From NCBI GenBank assembly GCA_020890945.1, contig JAJHPK010000015.1:44854-108853 (forward strand): DNA of 64,000 nt. The letters run 5' to 3'. The position numbers and the translations under genes were made by a program. The notes under the pieces were generated by a model. That model saw only the letters and a program-made list of their open reading frames with translations, was not told the origin of the DNA and searched no databases. Positions 8,799 to 16,555 of the stretch are shown piece by piece. Origin of the DNA: Nitrosomonas sp. GTDB lineage: Bacteria > Pseudomonadota > Gammaproteobacteria > Burkholderiales > Nitrosomonadaceae. The stretch's first letter is position 1. The number at the start of each line of letters is the position of its first letter.

Positions 8799-9311
8799 AT
8801 GAAAAAAGCCTCACTCGCAATGTTAACCGTTACTTTATCATTTCTAGTCAGCTTGAGTGCAATAGCTGCCTGCGCACCCCAAGTTCAAACGTTGATGACT
8901 CAAGCACCTTACTCAACGATGAACGCCATTCTGACATCTGCAAAAATTACAACTCTCATAACCAAACTCAGTGCCGTCAAGGATAGCGCAACTTACAATA
9001 CGTTACTTACTGAAGCTACTGCAACCGCAGGTTTGATTGCTAACGGGCGCGTCGTTATTACTCTGCCTGATGGGACAGTAGTTATCGATACAGCTAAAGG
9101 CGCTGCCAATACATTTGCAAATTTTGATGCCAAAAAGATCAATGAAAATCATAACACTCGCATTTCGATTTTAGATGCTCAACTTTATGATTGCGGTGTT
9201 GGACTAGAAACAAAAACCAGTACTACAACTGACGTCAAAGAAGTATATTTAGCAAAACGTCTGGGCAAATATCTTGACAGCGCTGGTACTGTAAGACTTT
9301 CTCATAAATAA
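8799..9311 (+). CDS. Secreted protein of unknown function
   Basis: A 170-residue protein with a clear Sec signal peptide: positive 'MKK', a hydrophobic core to about residue 21, and an Ala-x-Ala-type site near 'AIAACAP'. The cysteine just after the cleavage zone could be oxidised with the single later cysteine in 'YDCGVG'. The mature part is Thr/Ala-rich without a known motif. GGAG lies 8 nt before the ATG. A terminator follows, so it is probably monocistronic. No family is recognised; lipoprotein processing is less likely because the lipobox is poor. Confidence 0.7.
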   Translation: MKKASLAMLTVTLSFLVSLSAIAACAPQVQTLMTQAPYSTMNAILTSAKITTLITKLSAVKDSATYNTLLTEATATAGLIANGRVVITLPDGTVVIDTAKGAANTFANFDAKKINENHNTRISILDAQLYDCGVGLETKTSTTTDVKEVYLAKRLGKYLDSAGTVRLSHK

Positions 9312-9362
9312 TAGATTCTAATTTGTCACTTCAGACAATAGCTGAATATTTGTAACGTAATT

Positions 9363-9403
9363 ATGGGTTATCTAAGCATCGGCATTAACGATAACCCATT
9401 TTT
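9363..9403 (+). terminator. Terminator of the secreted-protein gene
   Basis: A perfect 10-bp stem, ATGGGTTATC (9363-9372) with GATAACCCAT (9390-9399), is followed by a short T run. It is 51 bp after the stop of the gene ending at 9311. A 61-codon frame beginning at 9363 starts inside this hairpin and is not taken as a gene. Confidence 0.7.
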
Positions 9404-9736
9404 CCGGCACCTCTTTCCATATATATCCTACCCTTTGAAAAATTTTCGCGTGAAAAATCCTTCAGAACTTAAACTACCCTCACTTTTCGCAGCATATGAC
9501 AGCGGAATTGGTGGGACAGGCATCAGCTTCAGCGGGTCGCGATTATAACTTCCAATAACACAATCAATTCATTAAAAAGCCTTATAAAAGATGGCTTGTT
9601 GACATCAATAAGTATCACGATAGTCTATTTATAATGAAATTATCGTTACTTTGAATTGGATCATTTTGCAATCGGCCACGAGAATGAGTGACCAATCTCT
9701 TTCTTGTTAACGCAATTATCATGAAGGAATTTCATC
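9404..9736 (+). other. Intergenic region with probable promoter of the 9737 gene
   Basis: No gene is supported here. A TTGACA hexamer (9599-9604) and a TATAAT hexamer (9630-9635) are both present but spaced 25 bp apart, so they do not form a standard sigma-70 pair. One of them may belong to a promoter with a weaker partner. Confidence 0.35.
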
Positions 9737-10594
9737 ATGCATAACCACTTAAAACCTTCTCTGTCACTGAAATTTATATTTTTCACTATTGCATTATTTT
9801 TCTATGCGCATCATGCAATGGCGGATTATATTGACAAAACCCTATCCACTGGCCAAGTACGCATTCACTATTCCAACGCGACACCGTCAAACTGTGACGC
9901 CATACTGCTTGCAGTAGGCACAGCCATGAATATTTCAAGCTACGACAAGCTGTCTGAAGAATTAATTCTTCAGGGTTACGTTACCGTCATTATGGATCAT
10001 GCACCGGGAAACATGACCAAAACCAGTGCTACCCAATACGCCGCGTTAGCAAACGATGTTAAATCCAATTTAAGCAGTTGGCTCGGTGGATCAATTTGTA
10101 GCAGTGTTACTCACTGGGTCATGGGCGGGCATTCCGCTGGTGGGCAAGCTGCACAAGATGCAATTGCCAACAGTTTAACGCAAGCTGATGCAATTTTTAG
10201 CATTGACCCTTACAATGCCAACAATGCCGGTTATGTCAATTTACCCGCACTTTACTGGGGATTCGATGTTACAACGTGCTTTGTTGATAAAAATAACGCC
10301 GCTAAAGCAGCCTATTTGCGCAGCCAAAATCATCGTGCTTTCTACCGTGTCGATAAAAAATATAGTTGGGGACCTTGTGGCTATTCACCAGTCTATTTTC
10401 ATTGCAGTTTTTGTGATGACCATTGTCCAGGATGCACCAATTGCGTAATGACTCCGCAACATTTTTTTGTCGATGTCGCTAGCAGCGTCAAAAAATTCAT
10501 CAATGCCACGTTCTATGGTACATGGTCAAAAAGTGCGCTTACCCTCAATGCAACTACTCCGCTAAAATTGTTTGTCGACAGCGAAATTCCTTAA
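9737..10594 (+). CDS. Secreted alpha/beta hydrolase with a cysteine-rich insert
   Basis: A 285-residue exported protein. Residues 1-29 form a signal peptide ending 'AHHAMA'. The mature enzyme has the nucleophile elbow 'GGHSAGG' (Ser near 137), an 'SIDPYN' segment likely to hold the catalytic aspartate, and a late 'TPQHFF' histidine. This is the layout of lipase, cutinase or dienelactone-hydrolase-like enzymes. Just before the histidine is a cysteine-dense stretch, 'CGYSPVYFHCSFCDDHCPGC' followed by 'TNC', with seven cysteines in about 23 residues. It could form disulfides in the periplasm or bind metal. AAGGA precedes the ATG. The substrate is unknown; esterase/lipase is the safest class. Confidence 0.78.
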   Translation: MHNHLKPSLSLKFIFFTIALFFYAHHAMADYIDKTLSTGQVRIHYSNATPSNCDAILLAVGTAMNISSYDKLSEELILQGYVTVIMDHAPGNMTKTSATQYAALANDVKSNLSSWLGGSICSSVTHWVMGGHSAGGQAAQDAIANSLTQADAIFSIDPYNANNAGYVNLPALYWGFDVTTCFVDKNNAAKAAYLRSQNHRAFYRVDKKYSWGPCGYSPVYFHCSFCDDHCPGCTNCVMTPQHFFVDVASSVKKFINATFYGTWSKSALTLNATTPLKLFVDSEIP

Positions 10595-10666
10595 CAAGGA
10601 AGGATGTCTTTTAATAATTCAGTCGTTACTAATTTAAATGCTTGCATGAATTGCACGAATAATAAA

Positions 10667-11521
10667 TTACAAATCATATAATCTTAGGGACAAATCAATG
10701 GCTTGAATGTTTTTTGTTAAACCGCCAATTGAAATACGATCAACACCCGTTTCAGCCAATTGACGAACATTTTGCAAGGTTACATTGCCCGACGCTTCCA
10801 GAAGAATTTTTTTATCGGAATGCCGCTGAGTCATGCTTACAGCTTGCCTGATCTGATCCAAGGTAAAATTGTCCAATAAAATCATTTCTGCTCCGGCATT
10901 TAAAGCCTGTTCTAACTCTGCGAGTGTCTCGACTTCGATTTGAACAAAAGCTGCGGAGGCCGAAATTATTTGTGCTTTTTTAACGACCGCTGCGATTCCT
11001 CCAGCCGCGATGATGTGATTTTCCTTAATGAGAATACCATCGTACAAACCTAACCGATGATTGATACCTCCGCCACACTTGACTGCATATTTTTGTGCAA
11101 TGCGTAAACCCGGTAATGTTTTACGAGTATCGACAATTTTTGCTGCGGTACCGGCAACCTCATCGTCAAAGCATTTCGTTTGCGTAGCCACAGCAGATAA
11201 CATTTGCAAAAAATTTAATGCTGAACGTTCTGCTGTCAGAATTGCACGAGCTCTTCCTTGAATGTCACAAAGTTTTTCATTGCACCGAACGCGATCACCG
11301 TCACGCGCAAACCAATTGATTTCAATCTCAGGTGATAACGCTAAAAAACACGCATCAAACCATTGCGTACCACACAGGATAGCATCCTCGCGCGTGATGA
11401 CTTCAGCTCGCAATCTTTTTTCTTCTGGAATCAGGGATACTGTTAGATCACCAATGTCACTTAGATCTTCCCTTAAAGCACTTTGCACGTTACTATTAAT
11501 TTCCGACTGTAAATCTATCAA
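10667..11521 (-). CDS. nadC: Nicotinate-nucleotide pyrophosphorylase (carboxylating)
   Basis: A 284-residue enzyme that converts quinolinate and PRPP to nicotinate mononucleotide in de novo NAD synthesis. Family signatures are 'ERSALNFLQMLS', 'DTRKTLPGLR', 'KCGGGINHRLGLYDGILIKE' and the C-terminal 'GNVTLQNVRQLAETGVDRIS'. Length and ends match the family. It is a single gene here; nadB lies 36 kb away in this window and nadA is not seen. Confidence 0.96.
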   Translation of the reverse strand: MIDLQSEINSNVQSALREDLSDIGDLTVSLIPEEKRLRAEVITREDAILCGTQWFDACFLALSPEIEINWFARDGDRVRCNEKLCDIQGRARAILTAERSALNFLQMLSAVATQTKCFDDEVAGTAAKIVDTRKTLPGLRIAQKYAVKCGGGINHRLGLYDGILIKENHIIAAGGIAAVVKKAQIISASAAFVQIEVETLAELEQALNAGAEMILLDNFTLDQIRQAVSMTQRHSDKKILLEASGNVTLQNVRQLAETGVDRISIGGLTKNIQAIDLSLRLYDL

Positions 11522-11664
11522 TTTCTCGCTACCTTAACATTGAATTGTTAGAATTATAGTACACCTCACCTTAATCCAATATTCTCGAATCGCCGGCATG
11601 CTGGTAACCGAATAACAAAATTGCCTGTTACCAAATTGAATTAGAAAACCACAAAGGAATTTAA

Positions 11665-13161
11665 ATGCTTAACGCTTTCAACCTTATCATCCATACAGCG
11701 GCTTCAATGTTAGGTGTTTTTATTATTGGTGTGCTGGTATTTTGGTTTATTCAAGATGTTACTCAAAAAAAACACTCCGTCTTACGCAATTACCCCCTCA
11801 TCGGAAGACTTCGTTATCTTTTTGAGAGACAAGGAAAATACTTTCGGCAATACCTTTTTGCGAACGATCGGGATGAATTGCCTTTCAATCGCGCTACCCG
11901 CAGTTGGATTTATAAAGTGGCGAAAGATAAAAGCAGTACGATTGGATTTGGATCTACTAACGATCTTAACCGGCCCGGTGCAATTATCTTTGTCAATGCA
12001 GCATTTCCCATTTTAGAAGAAGATCAATTACCCACGCCTTCATTACATATCGGTCAAGGCTATTGCGAACACCCTTTTGAAGCAAAATCGATCATCAACA
12101 TCAGCGGCATGAGCTACGGCGCCATTTCAAAACCGGCGGTTCGCGCCTTATCGCTTGGTGCGGCACACGCCGGATGTTGGTTAAATACCGGTGAAGGCGG
12201 ATTATCTCCGTATCATTTAGAAGGCAACTGCGACATCATTATGCAAATTGGCACTGCCAAATACGGCATTCGCGACCAAAACGGCAATTTCTCAAAAGAG
12301 CGCGCGAAAGAACTCAGTCAAGTAGTCAAAGCTTTTGAAATCAAACTTTCTCAAGGCGCCAAACCTGGCAAAGGCGGATTATTGCCCGCTTGCAAAGTCA
12401 CTGAGGAAATCGCTCATATCCGCGGCATCCCAGCGTATCATGATTCAAAAAGTCCTAATCGACATGTCGACATTCATAATATTGAAGATCTGCTTGATAA
12501 GATACGCATTCTGCGTGAACTCACGGGTAGACCGGTCGGTGTTAAAACGGCGATTGGTGGATGGCAGTTCATCAATGAGCTGTGCGATTACATTAACCGC
12601 AAAGGATTAGACTATGCACCGGATTTTTTGACGATTGATGGCGGTGAAGGCGGCAGCGGTGCAGCTCCCCAAGCATTGATGGATCATGTGAGTTTACCGA
12701 TTGCAGAAGCCTTACCTCGTGTAATCAATGCGTTAATGCAATCCGGTTTAAAGCAGCGTATTTATGTTGTCGCAGCCGGGAAATTAGTGACTTCTGCCGA
12801 CGCAGCCTGGGCACTATGTGCGGGCGCGGATTTTGTCAACAGTGCACGTGGCTTCATGTTCTCATTGGGTTGTATTCAAGCACTCCGCTGCCATCTCAAT
12901 ACTTGTCCCACGGGAATTACGACTCATGATCAACGCCTACAAAACGGCCTTGTCGTTGAAGAGAAGTACCTTCGCGTTGCAAATTATGCTAAAAACGTCA
13001 ATAAAGAAATCAATATGATTGCGCATTCCTGTGGGTTACAACACGCACGCTTATTCAGGAGAGAACACGTGCGTATCGTACAAAAACCCGGGAAAAGCAT
13101 GGCACTCAATGTGTTATATCCGTATCCAGACAAGCAAGAATTTCCTACGGAATTTGGCTAG
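11665..13161 (+). CDS. FMN-binding glutamate-synthase-family protein, membrane anchored
   Basis: A 498-residue protein with one N-terminal transmembrane helix (about residues 10-32) and a GltB-type FMN/glutamate synthase barrel. The glycine-rich FMN-site segments 'INISGMSYGAISKPA' and 'TIDGGEGGSGAAP' are present. Near residues 402-413 the cysteines in 'GCIQALRCHLNTCPTG' have the C-x5-C-x4-C spacing that binds the [3Fe-4S] cluster of glutamate synthase. It lacks the glutamine amidotransferase domain, so it is not a complete GOGAT. Stand-alone proteins of this family have no settled substrate. AAAGGAA precedes the ATG, and a strong terminator follows. Confidence 0.88.
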   Translation: MLNAFNLIIHTAASMLGVFIIGVLVFWFIQDVTQKKHSVLRNYPLIGRLRYLFERQGKYFRQYLFANDRDELPFNRATRSWIYKVAKDKSSTIGFGSTNDLNRPGAIIFVNAAFPILEEDQLPTPSLHIGQGYCEHPFEAKSIINISGMSYGAISKPAVRALSLGAAHAGCWLNTGEGGLSPYHLEGNCDIIMQIGTAKYGIRDQNGNFSKERAKELSQVVKAFEIKLSQGAKPGKGGLLPACKVTEEIAHIRGIPAYHDSKSPNRHVDIHNIEDLLDKIRILRELTGRPVGVKTAIGGWQFINELCDYINRKGLDYAPDFLTIDGGEGGSGAAPQALMDHVSLPIAEALPRVINALMQSGLKQRIYVVAAGKLVTSADAAWALCAGADFVNSARGFMFSLGCIQALRCHLNTCPTGITTHDQRLQNGLVVEEKYLRVANYAKNVNKEINMIAHSCGLQHARLFRREHVRIVQKPGKSMALNVLYPYPDKQEFPTEFG

Positions 13162-13190
13162 CAACAGATTGAACAAAGGATTTTTAACTC

Positions 13191-13252
13191 GATAAAAAAG
13201 GCTCTATTGCTACTATCGATAGAAAATTTAGTAGTAAGAGCCTTTTTATCTT
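13191..13252. terminator. Long hairpin terminator between convergent genes
   Basis: The arms 13191-13205 and 13237-13250 (GATAAAAAAGGCTCT with AGAGCCTTTTTATC) form an outer stem of about 14 bp. An inner pairing (TGCTACT with AGTAGTA) extends it. Runs of A and T on the two sides allow termination on both strands, for the glutamate-synthase-like gene and the convergent secreted-protein gene. Confidence 0.8.
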
Positions 13253-13258
13253 TAAAAA

Positions 13259-13834
13259 CTAGTCGTGGTTCTTGTGGTTCAAATCAATGACAAATAAACA
13301 ATCAAATGTAATGGGATCGCCTACATTGCCAAGAAATTTTTCCATATTCACCATACCAGATAAACGAACTGTGCCATTTGCATTTGCAAAACGACCCGTG
13401 CCGTCGACAACGGAATTACCATTACTGGATGCTCCTGTTATATGTGTGATGGATTGACCGCGTGGTGTCGTAGTGGGATGAAACACCGGCTGTACAGAAG
13501 TTTTCCCCCGGGTAACTAATTTCCCATCTGGTAAATTAAAATAGGTGGTTCCCACTAATGCAACGCCAGCATCCGTTGGTGTTACCATCGCCAAACAATC
13601 GGTGCCCCGTCCAATCATTTTATTTTTTTTTGCATTGAACACATTGACGTCAAAGCACATGGCTCTATCGTCTACGCCATCACCATCAATATCTGGAACA
13701 GTACTTTCATACATTTTCCCGGTTCCCACGAGATTTAAAATCAGCCGTTCACCATCTTCTTTTTCAACCTCTTTCGCTTGTACAGAAAAGCAAAAGAATA
13801 AACTTATCGTTGCTATAAAAATACTTCTTACCAT
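13259..13834 (-). CDS. Secreted protein with allene-oxide-cyclase/dirigent-like barrel features
   Basis: A 191-residue protein with a signal peptide (residues 1-20, '...FSVQA'). The mature part contains 'DIDGDGVDDRAMCFDVNV', an aspartate-rich loop that could bind calcium. It also contains the segment 'GASSNGNSVVDGTGRF', whose form (G-x-G-x-F, then repeated strands ending 'GTVRLSG') resembles allene oxide cyclase barrel-like domains. Two cysteines could form a disulfide. GGAG sits close before the ATG. Neighbouring it on the same strand is a secreted vanadium-haloperoxidase-like enzyme, and they may share an oxidative extracellular role. The family assignment is tentative. Confidence 0.62.
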   Translation of the reverse strand: MVRSIFIATISLFFCFSVQAKEVEKEDGERLILNLVGTGKMYESTVPDIDGDGVDDRAMCFDVNVFNAKKNKMIGRGTDCLAMVTPTDAGVALVGTTYFNLPDGKLVTRGKTSVQPVFHPTTTPRGQSITHITGASSNGNSVVDGTGRFANANGTVRLSGMVNMEKFLGNVGDPITFDCLFVIDLNHKNHD

Positions 13835-13892
13835 GGGTTATTCTCCTTAAAAGTGAAGTAACTTTTTCAATGTATTGTCTTGCAACATCTAC

Positions 13893-13939
13893 CCAAGCTT
13901 TGCGGAAAAAATTAACCCAATATATTCCACAAAGCTTGG
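13893..13939. repeat. Imperfect inverted repeat between two secreted-enzyme genes
   Basis: CCAAGCTTTGCGGAA (13893-13907) pairs with TTCCACAAAGCTTGG (13925-13939) with one mismatch, around a 17-nt loop. It lies just downstream of the haloperoxidase-like gene on the reverse strand and lacks a T tract. It may be a processing hairpin or a factor-dependent terminator. Confidence 0.55.
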
Positions 13940-13960
13940 ATATCTCATTAATGAAAACCT

Positions 13961-15403
13961 CTAATCTTCATTTTTTGTTTCATCCTTAACAGCGTATTTT
14001 TTATCATTAAAATACTTAACTGTCTTTTTCCAGGCATTTTGTGCAACTACGCGACCAAAAGATCTCGCATTCAAATCACCGTCGATGAAATGTATTCCAC
14101 CATAACGTCTTGATATGCCTGCTTCATCGGCTGCATCGGAGAAAGTTGCCCAATACAAAGTTAAATCCTTTGCTGGAACTTCTCCCGGTTCAACCCGAGA
14201 GGATCCTGCATGAATCACGACTTTGTGACCGAAATGATCGCTTTGAGTAATCAATTTGAGCGTTTCTGCGCCAGCGGCACTAAAGATACTGTGACCGGAA
14301 AAATATTCAGGAAATGGCGGAGTAACGACGCTTTCAGCTTGATACGGCTTCCAATTGGCGCCATCGATGAGTCCTTGCCAAGAAGGAATCTGTTGTCCAG
14401 CAAATAAAAAGTGAATAGCAGTGACTGGTCTCACATAATCAAAATACCGTTTTGCATCCCAAGAAACGATGCTCGCATCAAAAATCGCATTGGTCAGCGC
14501 AAAAAACATTTTCACATCTTGATCGATGTTATGCGAATCGCGCTCTGATACATGGGTTGCAAAAAGAGTCCAATGTCCTGGCGGTAACTCAGACGAAGGG
14601 CCATCCGCCCAGTATTCAGCAATTACTTTTTTCTCGTCGGTTAGATTGGCTGCGTAATCAACAACTTGCTGTGCTTGAATACGATATCGTTCAGCATCGG
14701 TAGTGTAATTTGCAGGAGGTGGAATTTTCTTACGATATTGTGAGCCAGATTTCAGTGCGTAAGGTTTAACTTTTCCCCAGTGCGGCGCGATAAAAGATTG
14801 AATGTTAGCGCCAATCTGCAAAGGTTGCCAACGATTAGGATCAACAATAGCTGTCGGCGTGTTGACAGGAACATATCCCGTGTAATCGCTATAAGGCGCG
14901 CCTCCATTCAACTCACCTTTTTGATTGGAGCCGTCTTGATGACGAAACTCCAACACGGCTGCCGCTGCAACATTACCAATACCTGTCGGCGTATTCAGAT
15001 CAGTTGAATTATCGTTTGGGTTATATCCCAACGTATTCATCAAAGAATCAAAACTTGATGTTTGCGAAGGAAAAAGATCTGATAAACATCGATGAGCAGC
15101 ATAGCTAACCGCTTTTGATTTATTAGCCATGGTATGCTCATTTTCGGGGCGTCGTAGATGATTGTCCAGTTGCGTGCCTTTTGCATTTTTGTCATAGGCC
15201 GTCCAAGCATCAAACATACAAGTATGTGTAATCGCTAATGCCCTCGCCACAATTGGAGGACCTGGATGTGTGACACGTATCGCTTCCAAAGCCGCATCGT
15301 TCCATTTTGTAATAATTGTTTCAGCCTTACTCGCTTGCGCAAATAAAGTAAAAAAAATCATCAAAAACAACGTAAACAAATAATTGCCATCTTTAATTCT
15401 CAT
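13961..15403 (-). CDS. Vanadium-dependent haloperoxidase-like phosphatase (PAP2 superfamily), secreted
   Basis: A 480-residue exported protein (signal peptide 1-27, 'FAQASKA'). The three vanadate/phosphate-binding segments of the vanadium haloperoxidase/PAP2 fold are visible: 'YFDYVRPVTAIHF' (RP motif), 'PEYFSGHSIFSAA' (SGH with the acid-base histidine, near residue 370), and 'SRRYGGIHF', matching S-R-x5-H. In this superfamily the site either oxidises halides with peroxide or hydrolyses phosphate esters. The long helical N-terminal half suits bacterial haloperoxidase relatives. GGAGGG precedes the ATG. A CRP-like palindrome lies 135 bp upstream. Enzyme class is well supported; chemistry is not proven. 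Confidence 0.85.
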   Translation of the reverse strand: MRIKDGNYLFTLFLMIFFTLFAQASKAETIITKWNDAALEAIRVTHPGPPIVARALAITHTCMFDAWTAYDKNAKGTQLDNHLRRPENEHTMANKSKAVSYAAHRCLSDLFPSQTSSFDSLMNTLGYNPNDNSTDLNTPTGIGNVAAAAVLEFRHQDGSNQKGELNGGAPYSDYTGYVPVNTPTAIVDPNRWQPLQIGANIQSFIAPHWGKVKPYALKSGSQYRKKIPPPANYTTDAERYRIQAQQVVDYAANLTDEKKVIAEYWADGPSSELPPGHWTLFATHVSERDSHNIDQDVKMFFALTNAIFDASIVSWDAKRYFDYVRPVTAIHFLFAGQQIPSWQGLIDGANWKPYQAESVVTPPFPEYFSGHSIFSAAGAETLKLITQSDHFGHKVVIHAGSSRVEPGEVPAKDLTLYWATFSDAADEAGISRRYGGIHFIDGDLNARSFGRVVAQNAWKKTVKYFNDKKYAVKDETKNED

Positions 15404-16002
15404 TGAATATCCCTCCGCTATAATTTGTGAATTAAATAACTTAACTGCCCCAAAGAATGTCCTTTTTAAGGAACTAGGTTAAAACTTCAGAATGACAGTA
15501 AAGCAGAGGAATTATAGGTAGATGGTCTTTCAATTAATGTGAGATTTCTCACATACAAAACAATGGATACAGATTAACGCAAGAAAGCATCAGGTGGATT
15601 TGACTTAAAAAATGCTAATGAGTTAATTAATTTGTAGTTGCAATCAAAAATCGCTCCAAATAAAAATCAATAACTATTTTTGACGCTCTATGAAATTCGG
15701 TATTCATAGCAGTCTGCGCCACAACCCTTAACAATTCATCGTTATTAATATCGCGACAACTATTTTTTAGAAACCCTCACACAACATTAAAAAGGAAATC
15801 ACAAGTTGATCAATCCACTTCAAAAAATTCCCTTTATGGATTCGACGTGTTACATCGTATTCCGAAAACTCATGCTGACTAATTCGATGCTATTGGTATT
15901 AAGAATAATTTAGTACTCCGCTGGTTAACCAATAACCGTGTAGTTTTCATCCAATTCCGCAAAAGTATCCATAAACCAACGATCTAATTCTGCCGGAAAA
16001 CC
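15404..16002. other. 599-bp region without an intact gene
   Basis: It contains the upstream region of the haloperoxidase-like gene, including the CRP-like palindrome at 15538-15553. At its far end, reverse-strand codons 16002-15928 encode a short stretch ending 'AELDRWFMDTFAELDENYT' plus 'VIG' and a TAA stop (15925-15927). This is in frame with, and directly after, the stop of the next methyltransferase-like gene. It reads like real protein and may be a relic of a fused or neighbouring gene. Nothing else is supported. Confidence 0.45.
15538..15553. promoter_or_regulatory. CRP/FNR-family operator-like palindrome
   Basis: TGTGAGATTTCTCACA is a perfect palindrome with the exact TGTGA-N6-TCACA spacing of the CRP consensus. 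It lies 135 bp upstream of the haloperoxidase-like start codon, a plausible distance for activation. Whether this organism's CRP-family regulator uses that consensus is not shown here. Confidence 0.5.
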
Positions 16003-16464
16003 TCATAGCCACCGTCTCACGCTGTTACGGTATTGTATATAAGATTGTCCAAATTTTTCTGTGAGTGCGCGTTCCTCTGGAATGATCTGAAACCGCGTGA
16101 TGTAGGCAATGAAGGCGATCACTGCCAGAATCGAAAGAGGATTGCCAAGATAAATACAAAAACCGAATAATATTAAAGCAAGGCCAAGATACATGGGGTT
16201 ACGTGTCAATCGATAAATACCCCCCTGCACCACGGTATTGGCTTTCTCTGGGGACAGAGGATTAAAGGTGGTATCCGCCCGTCTAAAGGCTAGAAGACTC
16301 ACCATATCCAATGTCAAACCGAGCAAACCGATTGCAATTGCAACAACCATGCGGGGTTCCCATAGCAGGGTCAGCTCCGGTGTGAGCTGCGATATCTGCC
16401 AAGCGAGCGCTGCGCATATCGCAGCAATGATTGGAGGCGGAATTTTATTATCGATGAAGGCCAT
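16003..16464 (-). CDS. Isoprenylcysteine carboxyl methyltransferase-family membrane protein
   Basis: A 153-residue membrane protein with about four hydrophobic helices. The C-terminal half carries the ICMT/PEMT signature: 'YRLTRNPMYLGLALILFGF', then 'EERALTEKFGQSYIQY' and 'VRRWL' at the end. The RNPMY and EE...Y motifs bind S-adenosylmethionine. The bacterial substrate is not known; the family methylates lipids or protein thiol-carboxyl groups. It stands alone between the haloperoxidase region and the restriction-modification locus. Confidence 0.82.
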   Translation of the reverse strand: MAFIDNKIPPPIIAAICAALAWQISQLTPELTLLWEPRMVVAIAIGLLGLTLDMVSLLAFRRADTTFNPLSPEKANTVVQGGIYRLTRNPMYLGLALILFGFCIYLGNPLSILAVIAFIAYITRFQIIPEERALTEKFGQSYIQYRNSVRRWL

Positions 16465-16504
16465 ATCATTCAGATGAATCGCTATTGATTATAAAAACGT
16501 GCCG

Positions 16505-16521
16505 CTGTCTTTTAAAGACAG
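16505..16521 (-). terminator. Hairpin downstream of hsdM
   Basis: CTGTCTTT and AAAGACAG form an 8-bp inverted repeat around one base, 35 bp after the hsdM stop on the reverse strand. A T run follows about 9 nt later. It probably ends or stabilises the restriction-modification transcript. Confidence 0.4.
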
Positions 16522-16555
16522 AAGCTTACTCTTAAAAATCCAGTTAAAGTTCTTT

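Noticed and set aside
9363-9548. 61-codon forward frame
   Set aside because: Its start lies in the stem of a terminator hairpin and it has no Shine-Dalgarno sequence.
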